From contig CAZOWX010000004.1 of assembly GCA_964583795.1 (NCBI GenBank), forward strand, positions 11,974 to 75,973: 64,000 nucleotides of DNA. The letters run 5' to 3'. Origin of the DNA: JBDTME01 sp964583795 (lineage in GTDB: Bacteria > Patescibacteriota > Microgenomatia > UBA1400 > PJMF01). Position numbers and translations under genes: made by a program. Under the pieces are notes generated by a model. It did no database searches. It was not told where the DNA came from and saw nothing but the letters and a program-made list of their open reading frames with translations. The stretch's first letter is position 1. Every line of letters starts with the position of its first letter. Positions 15,527 to 25,393 of this stretch are shown here, piece after piece.

Positions 15527-16624
15527 ATGGCCAAATTGTCAGCAACTCAAAGTTCCGAACTCAAAAAATTGCTCAAAAAGGGTGAAACTCAAGGGTTTAT
15601 CACTCAAGATGAAATTTTAGCCATTTTTCTCGAACCAGAAGAACTGATCGATCAACTCGATGAGTTTTACTCACAAGTTTTTGATGCCGGTATCGACGTG
15701 TTTGAGAGTGTCAGTGAACAAGACTCAAATACTGATCAAGATGCGATGACTGCTTTGGAGAAAGAGCTAGAAGTCCTTTCAACGCTTGAGGATAAATCGG
15801 TATCAGATCCAGTGCGGATGTACTTGCGTGAGATTGGTCGTATTCCATTGTTATCACGCTTTCAAGAGATTGACTTGGCTCAGCGCACCGAGATTGGTGA
15901 GGAACCAGCGAAGGCTTTGTTGACATCTTCGAATCTGCGTTTGGTGGTTTCGATTGCCAAAAAATACATTGGGCGTGGAATGACCTTTTTGGATTTGATT
16001 CAAGAGGGAAACAAAGGACTCATCCGAGCCGTTGAAAAGTTTGATTGGCGAAAAGGATTTAAATTTTCTACCTATGCTACTTGGTGGATTCGCCAAGCTA
16101 TTACTCGAGCTATTGCTGATCAGGCTCGCACCATTCGTATTCCAGTGCACATGGTCGAGACGATCAATAAGTTGATTCGCACTTCTCGCAAACTGATGCA
16201 GGATTTGGGGCGTGAGCCGACTTACGAAGAAATCGGTGAAGTGCTCGATCTTGAACCGGAAAAAGTCCGAGAGATTTTAAAAATTTCTCAAAAAACCACC
16301 TCGCTGGAAACTCCAATTGGTGATAATGAAGATAGCTTTTTAGGCGATTTTATTGCGGACGAAAACCAAGTCACCCCATATGACTCGACGAGCAAACGCA
16401 TGCTCAAAGAGAACATCAAAGAGGTGTTTGCTGCGCTTTCTGATCGCGAAGCCAAGGTCCTGGAGATGCGGTTTGGACTGAACTCTGCTCGCTCAATGAC
16501 GCTCGAAGAAGTGGGACAGTTTTTTGGAGTCACTCGGGAACGTATTCGTCAGATCGAAGCCAAAGCCCTTCGCAAGCTACGTCACCCCTCCGAACGCAAG
16601 CAGCTGAGAGATTACCTCGATTAG
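15527..16624 (+). CDS. rpoD: Primary RNA polymerase sigma factor RpoD
   Basis: Sigma-70 directs RNA polymerase to housekeeping promoters. From this ATG it has 365 residues: a short region 1.1-like N-terminus, region 1.2 (DPVRMYLREIGRIPLLSR near 95-112), region 2 (LDLIQEGNKGLIRAVEKFD and FSTYATWWIRQAITRAI), region 3 and region 4 with the helix-turn-helix TLEEVGQFFGVTRERIRQIE near 325-344. I chose the ATG at 15527 over the TTG at 15491, since the family has no conserved sequence in the extra 12 residues. It follows dnaG in the same direction after a 280-bp spacer with repeats, suggesting its own promoter; TATACT lies 10 nt before the ATG. Confidence 0.95.
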   Translation: MAKLSATQSSELKKLLKKGETQGFITQDEILAIFLEPEELIDQLDEFYSQVFDAGIDVFESVSEQDSNTDQDAMTALEKELEVLSTLEDKSVSDPVRMYLREIGRIPLLSRFQEIDLAQRTEIGEEPAKALLTSSNLRLVVSIAKKYIGRGMTFLDLIQEGNKGLIRAVEKFDWRKGFKFSTYATWWIRQAITRAIADQARTIRIPVHMVETINKLIRTSRKLMQDLGREPTYEEIGEVLDLEPEKVREILKISQKTTSLETPIGDNEDSFLGDFIADENQVTPYDSTSKRMLKENIKEVFAALSDREAKVLEMRFGLNSARSMTLEEVGQFFGVTRERIRQIEAKALRKLRHPSERKQLRDYLD

Positions 16625-16674
16625 CTTTAGTTTTTTTCTCAAGTTATAATGTCTGAAATAGATTTTATTTTTCA

Positions 16675-18621
16675 TTGCTTGTGGAAGAACAATATACAAA
16701 AAAAAGCCAAGTTATCTTTTCAGAACCCTCTTTGAAAGGGAAAGTAAAATTTCTATTGCAAAATTTGTATGATCAGCGCTGGTTAATTGCCATGTTATTG
16801 GGAATCGAAGTGATTCTGTCAGTGCTGGGGGCTATCACTCCATATTTTCTGAAACTGCAGGTTGATCTGCTCCAATATCGAAAAAGTTATTTATTTCAAA
16901 CAATTCTCGATCCTCAATCGTGGTTTGCACTGTTGTTGTTTGTTCCGGCTTTGATTGAGTTGATACGAATTAATTTTTTCCAGCAACTTTCCAACGAGTT
17001 CTTTCAAAAATTTGATAACCAGTTGCGCAAATCCAGTGAACAATTAATATGGAAAAAATTAGAACATTTTGATATTGGTTTTTTCCAAAATTCCAAAAAC
17101 CAACGGTTGTTGGATTTGGCTTGGGGAATCAAGTATGTTACCACTGATTTTTTTAACTTCGCCAAAAATAGAGTAAGTGGTGTAGTAAGCATCATAGCCA
17201 TTATTCCGTTACTAGGATTAGTGAGTTGGCAGTTATTAGTTTTAGTGGCAGTGGCAACTATTCTGCAAGCGTGGATAAACTCTGCAAGAGACATTCATGA
17301 AAGACAAGTGCGAATTTTAGAGGAGAAAAGAAGTCAAAAATTATGGCCTATCGAGCAAGCTTTGCGTCGACATTTTTATGCGCTCAATCTCTTTGGAGAA
17401 ACAGATCTCTTGCTTGATCGGTACTATCGTTTGGTGAAGGAAGAAGAGCAGTGGAACAGACAAAGAGACAGGAAAAACAAAAGATTTGATTCTGCGAATT
17501 GGCTCGTGCGACGTAGTATGGAGATTGCTGCCAACTTGTTTGTTGGTTTTCAAGTTTTGCAAGGTAACTTGAGTTTAGGAACATTTACCCTTGTTTTGTC
17601 ATATACCATGCAGCTTAGTAACATTTTTTCAGAGTTTTTTCGTAGTTTGGAAGAGTGGCAAAAACTGGACTTTAAATTTGACCAGATATACTTTTTTCTG
17701 AATCTCCAAACGCGAATAAAACATCCGACCACACCAATTAGTATGCCAAGTAATCCGAAACACATGCGGTTTCAACATGTCACATTTCATTACCCTGATT
17801 TTTTTGAGCAAGAGCGCGCGTATTTGCAATTTATGCTAGAAAAAGGGAAGTTATTGAGAAAAAAGAACCATTGGGCTGTTTCACAATATGACCTAGAAGA
17901 TCTCACTGATTTGCTCAAGACGCCTGATAAAAAGCAAGATGTATTACACAATGTAAATTTGACGTTGGCTAGAGGAAAAGTGATTGCACTGCTAGGACGC
18001 AACGGGGCTGGCAAAACAACCATGACTCAATTATTACTACACCAGTACGAACCTGATGAGGGAAGCGTTACGCTTGACGAGCATCCGTTGTTTGAGTATT
18101 CACAAAAGAAGTTACTGGGACAGTTTGGAGTGATTCAGCAAGATCCAATTATTTTGTATGGATTTTCCGTAAGAGAAAATATTCTGATTGGGACTCGCAG
18201 GCAAGTCAGTAACGATGAGCTATGGCACCTTCTTGATGAGTTGTTGATCGGAGATTTTTTGCGTTCATTGCCGAACAAATTGGAGACAGTAGTTGGCGAA
18301 GAAACCAACTTTTCTGGTGGTCAAGAACAGTTAATTGCTGTAGCGAGAGTATTTTTACAAAAAAGAAATTTCCTCATATTTGATGAGGGTATGAGTCAAA
18401 TGGATATCGAAAAAGAAATGAAAGTAGTGAGTTTACTCAAAAAAGAAGCAACTCGTGCTGGAGTACTCTTTATCACTCATCGCATTACAACTGCTCGAAA
18501 AGCTGATTATATCTACTTTTTGGATCAAGGGAGTATTGTTGAAGAAGGAACTCATCAACAGTTACTCGAAAAAAATGGGTTGTATGCGAAGTTTTGGACG
18601 ATGCAAGTAATCGAGATGTAG
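16675..18621 (+). CDS. ABC exporter, fused permease and ATPase
   Basis: The 648-residue protein is a type IV ABC half-transporter. Residues 1-330 form the membrane domain (segments near 40-60, 85-105, 165-200 and 285-310). The nucleotide-binding domain covers about 360-640, with Walker A LLGRNGAGKTT near 440, Q-loop IQQDP, signature FSGGQEQ and Walker B FLIFDEG. The Walker B and D-loop read FDEGMSQMD instead of the usual LDEATSALD. About 60 residues are inserted between the first strand and Walker A of the ATPase. The start is a TTG at 16675 or the GTG at 16681. It may export the next gene's product or a lipid/peptide; the substrate is unknown. Confidence 0.88.
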   Translation: MLVEEQYTKKSQVIFSEPSLKGKVKFLLQNLYDQRWLIAMLLGIEVILSVLGAITPYFLKLQVDLLQYRKSYLFQTILDPQSWFALLLFVPALIELIRINFFQQLSNEFFQKFDNQLRKSSEQLIWKKLEHFDIGFFQNSKNQRLLDLAWGIKYVTTDFFNFAKNRVSGVVSIIAIIPLLGLVSWQLLVLVAVATILQAWINSARDIHERQVRILEEKRSQKLWPIEQALRRHFYALNLFGETDLLLDRYYRLVKEEEQWNRQRDRKNKRFDSANWLVRRSMEIAANLFVGFQVLQGNLSLGTFTLVLSYTMQLSNIFSEFFRSLEEWQKLDFKFDQIYFFLNLQTRIKHPTTPISMPSNPKHMRFQHVTFHYPDFFEQERAYLQFMLEKGKLLRKKNHWAVSQYDLEDLTDLLKTPDKKQDVLHNVNLTLARGKVIALLGRNGAGKTTMTQLLLHQYEPDEGSVTLDEHPLFEYSQKKLLGQFGVIQQDPIILYGFSVRENILIGTRRQVSNDELWHLLDELLIGDFLRSLPNKLETVVGEETNFSGGQEQLIAVARVFLQKRNFLIFDEGMSQMDIEKEMKVVSLLKKEATRAGVLFITHRITTARKADYIYFLDQGSIVEEGTHQQLLEKNGLYAKFWTMQVIEM

Positions 18622-18653
18622 CGAAACAGCTATCAAGATGTAATAATAGTGCC

Positions 18654-20507
18654 ATGTCTGATGGTGGTGTGGTACATTTGATCAAATTGAGTAAAAAAAG
18701 TATTCAAGTGCTGTGTGTTGTTGTATTGGTGATTTTAATTTCTTGCAAATGCTCCCAAATTGTTCACGCATCGACAATTTCAGAAGATCCCCAGTTTATT
18801 GTCGTTAATTTTTCCGATAAATTTTATTTTGCTGACTGGGGAGCTGATGAGGCGAGCTGGGAAGCGAAAGTGAAGCCAGATTTACTCAATGATATTCTTG
18901 AGATGAAAAGAACATTGGGTACGGGAACGAATCAGCGAAAACTTGCTTGGAGCACTTTGCTTGAGTACACGGACTTTCCGATGGATACTCCATCAGAACA
19001 ATCCCGATATGTGATTCAAGCAAAGCGAATCATGCAGTTGGCAGAGGCAGCTGAGTTACCGGTGTATATGCCACTCAACGGGTTTCAGTGGTGGAATGAA
19101 GTGCCCGAGCTTTGGAATCATTGGGATTCTGATGGTGATCAAACACCAGGTTGTGAAAATGAGAACTACAAAAAAATTGAAGGATATGCTGGTGAAGAGC
19201 CGATCTATCTGTGTAAATTTCCAAAGTTACGCGATGAAGCTTTTCGCAAACGATTTATTGCTGGATACAATCCTGATAATAAATGGAATGTTGAGTGGCA
19301 AGATTGGCAAACACCGATGCGCTTAAACTGGCGCAATTGGGGTGGAGGAGGATTACAACTCGCGCCACCACCCAATCTGATCGATTCACCAAAGGTGAAA
19401 CAAAGCTATGTTGATTTTCAAACTGCGCGCTTTGATGCCATCGTTACAGCAATCGCTAAACAGTACCAAACTTGGAGTGAACAGGGCAAAGGATATTTAT
19501 TTGCCGGATTAACCATTGGGACTGAAGTATCACTTAATGCATCGGTGACAAAACAAGATGAGTTTGAGCCGTACGGGTATCGAGGGATTCAAGACATATT
19601 GTGTGAGCAAGATCAGATGGAGTGTGGAAAAGATAAAGAGTTAACATCTTCAGAAATTCATGAGCTTAGGCAAAAAGTTGTGTACGATTATCTAAATACA
19701 CTTGCGTTTAGAGCGGTTAACGCTGGTATCCCCAAACAGCGAGTGTACACGCACGTGTGGAGTGAAGCAGTCAAAGGAGAGCGACGTTATGAAAATTATT
19801 TTGCTGCAGCGGTTAATTTTTATTCGCGACCCACTTTGAGTTTGTATGGCTATGCTCAAGATCCGGGGGAACTTTCAACGTTGCAAAAAGTGTTGAAAAA
19901 TGAAAAAGAACCGATTTGGGGAGCAAGTGAGTTTAGTACGGATAAAGATGCTGCAAGCTGGACGAGAGCACTTCGAAATACCATGTCGGGTTCAGAAAAC
20001 CCGGCTCAAGTGATTGATATTTACAACTGGAAAGAACACAAAGATACTGAAGCTGTGACTTCAATCAAAACCGGCTTGAAGCAATCACTTGAAAGTCACC
20101 GACAACTCAGTGAGATATTGCCAAAAGGTGATTTTATGGCTATTGATCCAACCGAGTTGAACTGGGAGCTGCTTTCAAGTAGTGACAGCGCGCAAAAGCA
20201 ACAACTCTTTTTTTATAAAACACGCAAGCAAATGCTGGATAAAAGTGAAAAGCCTGACCAAATTGTGACGGTTGAAGCAAAGAATAGAAGTTGGAATACT
20301 GACTCACTATTGCCAGGATTTTATCAGTGGTATGTACAGCGAAGTCTCGAACAAGAAGGTCAAGAATTTGTATCGCGATCAGTTCCGATGCGTCTTTATA
20401 TCCCGCTACCGCTTTCAGAAAACACCTCTCCCTGGTGGGTAAAACAGTATTTGAGGGCAGAGGAAGCGCTGAAAAATCTTTCTCAAGTATTTTCTGACAA
20501 GAACTGA
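18654..20507 (+). CDS. Secreted glycoside-hydrolase-like (TIM-barrel) protein
   Basis: From the ATG at 18654 the protein has 617 residues with an N-terminal signal/anchor (about 14-36, ending near HASTIS). The rest is soluble and rich in Trp and Tyr. LFAGLTIGTEVS (near 285) and PIWGASEFSTD (near 420) look like the acid/base and nucleophile Glu strands of clan GH-A enzymes, and aromatic clusters such as NGFQWWNEVPELW would suit a sugar cleft. I cannot name a family. A frame upstream begins inside the ABC gene, but the ATG used here leaves a 32-bp gap and follows AATAAT by 6 nt. It lies next to a dockerin protein, though it has no dockerin itself. Confidence 0.6.
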   Translation: MSDGGVVHLIKLSKKSIQVLCVVVLVILISCKCSQIVHASTISEDPQFIVVNFSDKFYFADWGADEASWEAKVKPDLLNDILEMKRTLGTGTNQRKLAWSTLLEYTDFPMDTPSEQSRYVIQAKRIMQLAEAAELPVYMPLNGFQWWNEVPELWNHWDSDGDQTPGCENENYKKIEGYAGEEPIYLCKFPKLRDEAFRKRFIAGYNPDNKWNVEWQDWQTPMRLNWRNWGGGGLQLAPPPNLIDSPKVKQSYVDFQTARFDAIVTAIAKQYQTWSEQGKGYLFAGLTIGTEVSLNASVTKQDEFEPYGYRGIQDILCEQDQMECGKDKELTSSEIHELRQKVVYDYLNTLAFRAVNAGIPKQRVYTHVWSEAVKGERRYENYFAAAVNFYSRPTLSLYGYAQDPGELSTLQKVLKNEKEPIWGASEFSTDKDAASWTRALRNTMSGSENPAQVIDIYNWKEHKDTEAVTSIKTGLKQSLESHRQLSEILPKGDFMAIDPTELNWELLSSSDSAQKQQLFFYKTRKQMLDKSEKPDQIVTVEAKNRSWNTDSLLPGFYQWYVQRSLEQEGQEFVSRSVPMRLYIPLPLSENTSPWWVKQYLRAEEALKNLSQVFSDKN

Positions 20508-20542
20508 TTGCTACTTTTGAAAGTAGCCTCGAGTGTGATACG

Positions 20543-22408
20543 GTGTATGCAGTGAAATTCTCAATACGGCGCACGAGCAAAAATTCTGTCAAAGTTGTTC
20601 AGAGTCGACTGATAGTAATGATTCTAGTGTTTCTGGTTTCCTCGTTAGGAGAGTTCCATCCCTCAGTTGTGTCTGCCCAAAAGCGAGTGTGCCCGACTGA
20701 TTTTAATGCTGATGATGTCACCAATATTGAGGACTACGCTATTTTTTCGCGAAACTTTCTTAAAAAATCAGTCTCTGAAAAGGAAACAGATATCAATGAA
20801 GATACCAGAGTTGACATTCAAGATTACTCAACATTTATTCGACAATTTTTAAAACACTGTCCGAAGCCTACCGCTCCAGAGGGAATCCCATTAACAGTGT
20901 CGCCAACCAGTATTGAACCGACTGCGACTACAAGTGTTGTGCCAACACAAGCAGTGACGCAAAGTCCGACACTATCACCATCCGTGGTGCCAACGAGTAC
21001 AGCGACTCCACGCCCCACTGCAGTTCCCTTGTCACAGCATTTGCCTACGCAGTCTGATTCGTATGGTCAGTGGGATCCGAGCTTACCGAAGTATCAGTCA
21101 GCAGGCCCGCAAAAGTATCCAGTGTGTACCAAAGCATTTCACGATACATTCAAAGTCAAAGGTCCAGATGGGAAATGGTATCCAACTTGGCACCCACCTG
21201 TAGCGGGTGATCCAACAACTGGGCTTACTTGTGCGTTTGGTCACGAGCATGGTTTGGATCCTTCCAAGTCTGCGCTATGGCAAAAAGTGCAAGAGCATTT
21301 TTATTTTGATACGAACCAAAACTCAGTGATGGATCCAGACGAACAATCAGTGAGTGGGCTTCCGTTTGGTTACGCTAACGAGCAACTTGGTGAATATTTT
21401 GCTGCCAAAAACCAAACTACCACAAAAACTCAAGAGCACGTTGGGTACAAGATCTCTTATGCAAATGGTGAGGCAGATACTGATTTGGGATCGTTTTCGT
21501 CTGATTCTACTGGGGGAATTGTCATTCCGCTAAAAAAAACCAACCCAAGCAACGGTTTTAAGTGGACCGATAGTGGTGCTCGGTGTTACTACCTCAGTGA
21601 GTATCACCAAGGCTCTAGTAGCGCTGATGCTTTTAGCGATAATTTGCACGAGGTGACCTTTGCTGCCAGTTGCCAGGGGCCAACAGCGGCTTACGATCAA
21701 GATGTAGTGGTGACGGTCATGGCAAGTTATGGAGCTGCTGGTGAGTTCACCAACTTGTGTGATCCACAGGGTGATCGAAAAGCTGCAGTGCTTGTGGGGA
21801 AAACCAGTGGTAACTCCAACTGGCCAGGTGTTCGTGGGCGAGGGGTTCGCAACATCATTCAGCGATCCTGCCTCAATCAAGGATTTTTTGTGGCTTTAGG
21901 AAGTTTTTCGATGAACTTGTATGAAAACTGGTCCACATCACTATGGATACTTGACCAAGCCGGTAAGCCACTCATGACTGGTGTCAACCTATCATTTGAT
22001 ATTGCTGACACAGCTCGCCACTTTGATCCAACAAAGCCAGAAAAAGTGGGGTATAACATGGATTTATGTTACGAGACGTTAGCCAATGGTAATAAAGCAC
22101 GTGGGACATGCAGTGCCACAAACTATGGTCAAGTGCAAGGAATTACTGCGAATGACACTCGATCAAATTATAAAGGTCTTCACAGAGGGTCATATTATCA
22201 AGGGCCGACGCTCAACAATGCCAACAAACCTTCGGTTGTGTACACTGATCCGTTTGGAGCCAATGCAGCTGTGCAACCTTTTGTGGGGAGTATTCGTCAG
22301 AATCTATCTGCGAAAAATGTTGATTACACCACACTGGGTCCGATCGATCCTCGGAAAATTGACACCAAAGCAAATGACGGCGAGGGCACAGTTCATGTGC
22401 CGAATTAG
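20543..22408 (+). CDS. Exported protein with N-terminal dockerin and unknown C-terminal domain
   Basis: The 621-residue protein starts at a GTG. It has a signal peptide (about 22-45, ending VVSAQ) and then a type I dockerin right at the mature N-terminus (DFNADDVTNIEDY and DINEDTRVDIQDY, both calcium loops intact, each followed by a FLK helix end). A Pro/Thr/Ser-rich linker leads to a C-terminal region of about 430 residues. That region has CAFGHEHGLDP near 230 and many Trp, Cys and Asn residues; I do not recognise it. A dockerin at the N-terminus is uncommon. Its likely partners are the cohesins at 8.7-11.2 kb. Confidence 0.72.
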   Translation: MYAVKFSIRRTSKNSVKVVQSRLIVMILVFLVSSLGEFHPSVVSAQKRVCPTDFNADDVTNIEDYAIFSRNFLKKSVSEKETDINEDTRVDIQDYSTFIRQFLKHCPKPTAPEGIPLTVSPTSIEPTATTSVVPTQAVTQSPTLSPSVVPTSTATPRPTAVPLSQHLPTQSDSYGQWDPSLPKYQSAGPQKYPVCTKAFHDTFKVKGPDGKWYPTWHPPVAGDPTTGLTCAFGHEHGLDPSKSALWQKVQEHFYFDTNQNSVMDPDEQSVSGLPFGYANEQLGEYFAAKNQTTTKTQEHVGYKISYANGEADTDLGSFSSDSTGGIVIPLKKTNPSNGFKWTDSGARCYYLSEYHQGSSSADAFSDNLHEVTFAASCQGPTAAYDQDVVVTVMASYGAAGEFTNLCDPQGDRKAAVLVGKTSGNSNWPGVRGRGVRNIIQRSCLNQGFFVALGSFSMNLYENWSTSLWILDQAGKPLMTGVNLSFDIADTARHFDPTKPEKVGYNMDLCYETLANGNKARGTCSATNYGQVQGITANDTRSNYKGLHRGSYYQGPTLNNANKPSVVYTDPFGANAAVQPFVGSIRQNLSAKNVDYTTLGPIDPRKIDTKANDGEGTVHVPN

Positions 22409-22409
22409 A

Positions 22410-23543
22410 TTATGATGCCGAGTTGAAGGTGAAGTATTTGGTTTGGATGATGTGTTTCAGGGTGTCAAGATATTGCAGCGTTCTCGCGCTAATGCACAGA
22501 TACTCGCGATGAGAGAACTGACGCTGTAACTCGTGTTTCTGCGTTTCATCAAGTAGATCATACTTATTGAAAATGAGCAGCGGTTGCTGATCAACTTTCA
22601 AATCACAGAGGATATCCTCTACAGTTTTAATTTTTTCTCGATAAAACTCATCGGCACAGTCAACCACATGCAGGAGAAGCTCGGCTTCGAGAGCGAGTGA
22701 CAAGGTAGTGGTAAACGCTTTAATAAGTTCAGGCGGCAGATCTTCGATAAAGCCAATCGTGTCAGAAACGAGAATCTGCTCTTGAAATTGATCCAATTTG
22801 AGTTTTCCGACAACCGTGTCGAGTGTGGTAAAGAGACCTTGATTGGTGAGGCGTTCTTTGCCAGTGAGTGCATTAAATAGGGTGGTTTTACCTGCACTGG
22901 TGTATCCGACCAAAGCTGTGGTAAACACCTTTTGATCGCGACGCTTTTTCAGTTGTTGTTGATGGTTTTTTGATAACTGCGCAAGTTCTTTTTTGATTTG
23001 CTGAGTCTGCTCTTTGATCTTGCGTCGCTCGAACTCAATGTTGGTTTCTCCTGATCCTTTAGAGCCTGCACCGGCACCTTGTTTCGAGAGAACTGTGCCT
23101 CCCAGTCCATAAATACGTGGACCGATGTGTTGAATAGTAGCGAGTTGAATTTGCAATTTCGCTTCAAGTGTGTTGGCATGAAGTTCGAATATTTTTAAAA
23201 TTAGACTGACCCTATCAAGTACCTGAATTTTAGGATTAATTGGCCACAAAGTTTGCTCAAGTCGAAAAATCTGGCCTGCTTTTGCGACGTTTCCTAAAAT
23301 AACCAAATCGATATGGTGTTCCTCAACAACCTTTTTTAACCACTCGACTTTTCCCCCACCAATGTATGTTGCGGGGTGCGGCGTTGTGCGCTGTTGAATC
23401 GCAGTTTCGACGATCTGAGCGCCAAATGTTTTTGTGAGCTCAATGAGCTCGTGCATTTTTTTCTGTTTGATTTTGGGGAAGCGATGTGATTCATGTGGGT
23501 CAATGACCATGATCAAAACACATTTTAAAGCTGGTGTTGACAT
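22410..23543 (-). CDS. hflX: Ribosome-associated GTPase HflX
   Basis: HflX splits stalled or hibernating 70S ribosomes using GTP. The 377-residue protein has the N-terminal HflX domain with the glycine-rich KQGAGAGSKGSGE segment and a coiled-coil (about 165-205), followed by a G domain: G1 GYTSAGKTT near 214-222, switch LFTTLDT, G3 DTIGFI, G4 NKYD. All nucleotide-binding motifs are intact. It is convergent with the dockerin gene (1 nt between stops) and lies 3 nt downstream of msrB, which shares its strand, so msrB-hflX is probably one operon. Confidence 0.93.
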   Translation of the reverse strand: MSTPALKCVLIMVIDPHESHRFPKIKQKKMHELIELTKTFGAQIVETAIQQRTTPHPATYIGGGKVEWLKKVVEEHHIDLVILGNVAKAGQIFRLEQTLWPINPKIQVLDRVSLILKIFELHANTLEAKLQIQLATIQHIGPRIYGLGGTVLSKQGAGAGSKGSGETNIEFERRKIKEQTQQIKKELAQLSKNHQQQLKKRRDQKVFTTALVGYTSAGKTTLFNALTGKERLTNQGLFTTLDTVVGKLKLDQFQEQILVSDTIGFIEDLPPELIKAFTTTLSLALEAELLLHVVDCADEFYREKIKTVEDILCDLKVDQQPLLIFNKYDLLDETQKHELQRQFSHREYLCISARTLQYLDTLKHIIQTKYFTFNSAS

Positions 23544-23546
23544 AGG

Positions 23547-24167
23547 TTATTTACTTTCTTGATCATCGGGAATGAAGTATAGCGCGGTAGCGTTGATGCA
23601 GTAGCGTTTGCCTGTCGGTTCTGGTCCATCGTCAAAAACGTGTCCAAGATGTCCTCCACATACATCAAGCACTTCGATTCGCTCTTCCGAAGGGAGTGAG
23701 CGGTCTTTTTTCAGGACCACAGCAGCATCATCAATGGGGTCATAAAAACTCGGCCATCCAGTTTTTGAATCAAACTTTTGTTCAGAGCGAAACACGGGCT
23801 GGTTACAACCGATGCTAAAGTATGTTCCTTTCCGCTTTTCGTGTAGCAACTCGCCAGTAAACGGAATATCTGTGCCTTTTTCTCGGAGGATATGAAACTG
23901 CTCTTTAGTGAGTGATGACTGCCACTGCTCATCAGTTTTCATCAGACTTTGATCAAAAGAACCACGAATGATCTGATCCTCGTCTGTTTTGATACTAGTT
24001 GGATTTGGAGATTTTTTCAAAGTAACCATCAATAAGCCTAAGCCAAGTACAACCAGAATTGCCAAGAACAGATTTACGCCTCGGGGTACTTTTTTTCGCT
24101 TCAGTTTAACTGTGTTTTTTCGTGTGAGATGGTGCATACAGCCAGCATTACAGTTTACTGCCTTCAT
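23547..24167 (-). CDS. msrB: Membrane-anchored methionine-R-sulfoxide reductase MsrB
   Basis: MsrB reduces methionine-R-sulfoxide in oxidised proteins. The 206-residue protein has an N-terminal membrane helix (about 31-50, VNLFLAILVVLGLGLLMV), putting the enzyme outside the cell. The catalytic domain is at about 78-200, with KTGWPSF, HLGHVFDDGP and the catalytic Cys in RYCINATAL. The two CxxC zinc pairs of many MsrBs are incomplete: one Cys remains in IGCNQPVF and one in DVCGGHLGH. So it is a non-zinc or altered form, or those Cys serve as resolving residues. A surface location fits repair of exported proteins and the redox genes at 33-35 kb. Confidence 0.9.
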   Translation of the reverse strand: MKAVNCNAGCMHHLTRKNTVKLKRKKVPRGVNLFLAILVVLGLGLLMVTLKKSPNPTSIKTDEDQIIRGSFDQSLMKTDEQWQSSLTKEQFHILREKGTDIPFTGELLHEKRKGTYFSIGCNQPVFRSEQKFDSKTGWPSFYDPIDDAAVVLKKDRSLPSEERIEVLDVCGGHLGHVFDDGPEPTGKRYCINATALYFIPDDQESK

Positions 24168-24228
24168 TCTAACAGATCTGCTATACTTGGGGAAGAAACC
24201 AAGTAGTTTTTTCTGAAAATATTTGTTT

Positions 24229-25323
24229 ATGAAAAAATATTTTTTTCAAGCTGATTTGGTGCGAGCTTTGGCCATTTTGGGAGCTGTGGGAGTGCATTTA
24301 GTGATTCCCATCACGGCACGACCAGATTTTTTTGGCGGTACGATTTGGTGGCTGACATTTTTACTCAATTGTTTATTTCGCATCAGTGTTCCGTTATTTA
24401 TTGTGTTGAGTGGTTACTTAACGCTGGGAAAACAACGCACTATTGCCGATAACAATAAGCGTTTACTGTCCCGCTTATTTATTCCGTTAGTCTCGTACTA
24501 CATCATCTATAGTATTGCGTATGCGCTGATGGCCTACTTGCGATCTGAAGAGTTTGACTACTGGGGAATTTTCCACAACTTGAGCAAGAACACACATTCA
24601 AGCTTGTACTTTTTGGTTGTTTTACTTTTTATCCAACTCCTCAACCCAATTTGGAATATCTTAACGAAAACTGAAAATTTACCGACTTTACGCTACACGT
24701 GTCGTTTCTTTTTTGTACTTGGAGCGATCGCAAATATTTTTTATTATCTCTCGTTGCGCGAGGGGGAAGTGTTTAGCACCTATACCTATTGGGTCATGTG
24801 GGTAGGCTATTACTTATATGGTTATCTAGTTCGCATCGAAAGAAAACCGCTAACAACTGCTGAGACTACTCACTATCTGTCACTGTTTTTTGGTGGATAC
24901 ATCGCCACAGTGGTGATGGGGTATGTCATGTTGTGGTTGTATCACCACGGGGTAAGTGAGTTGTTGTATATTGGTGGGCAAACGTACGCTGATGGATATT
25001 TAAGTATCAGTGTGATGATCATGACAGTCAGTGCCTTTCAATTGCTGATGCGCTCCAAACAGCTTATTGAACTAGAACGGTTCCGTTTTTTCAAGCGCAT
25101 TGTCGTTTTTCTTTCTCAAATTTCCTTTGCGATGTATCTCAATCACTTGTTGGTGATGGATACATTGAGTAAGTTTTTTGGAGTAACGCCTGACAGTCCC
25201 AGTATGCCAGGGCTTTGGGGGTATTTGGCCATTGAAGTCGTTACTGCGTTTGCGCTCACTATTCCGATGTCGTATCTGTTCGTAAAGACCCCAGTTCTTA
25301 AACGCATCGTTGGTCAAAAGTAA
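24229..25323 (+). CDS. Acyltransferase family 3 (OafA-like) membrane protein
   Basis: The 364-residue protein has about ten membrane helices and the family signature near the N-terminus: DLVRALAILGAVGVHL, with the arginine and histidine thought to form the active site, then ISVPLFIVLSGYL. Members transfer acetyl or other acyl groups to sugars of peptidoglycan, lipids or polysaccharides at the membrane. The ATG at 24229 is preferred over the TTG at 24223. It is divergent from msrB. The acceptor is unknown; surface-polysaccharide decoration is likely. Confidence 0.85.
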   Translation: MKKYFFQADLVRALAILGAVGVHLVIPITARPDFFGGTIWWLTFLLNCLFRISVPLFIVLSGYLTLGKQRTIADNNKRLLSRLFIPLVSYYIIYSIAYALMAYLRSEEFDYWGIFHNLSKNTHSSLYFLVVLLFIQLLNPIWNILTKTENLPTLRYTCRFFFVLGAIANIFYYLSLREGEVFSTYTYWVMWVGYYLYGYLVRIERKPLTTAETTHYLSLFFGGYIATVVMGYVMLWLYHHGVSELLYIGGQTYADGYLSISVMIMTVSAFQLLMRSKQLIELERFRFFKRIVVFLSQISFAMYLNHLLVMDTLSKFFGVTPDSPSMPGLWGYLAIEVVTAFALTIPMSYLFVKTPVLKRIVGQK

Positions 25324-25393
25324 CGCTAGAGTCAGGTTCTTAAGCTGTTGTACACTACAGATGTCAAGATAGCAGTCAAGGTAAACATTTCAT

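Noticed and set aside
22086..22415. Plus-strand frame of 109 codons overlapping the dockerin gene
   Set aside because: Entirely inside the other frame of a clear gene; no independent signals.
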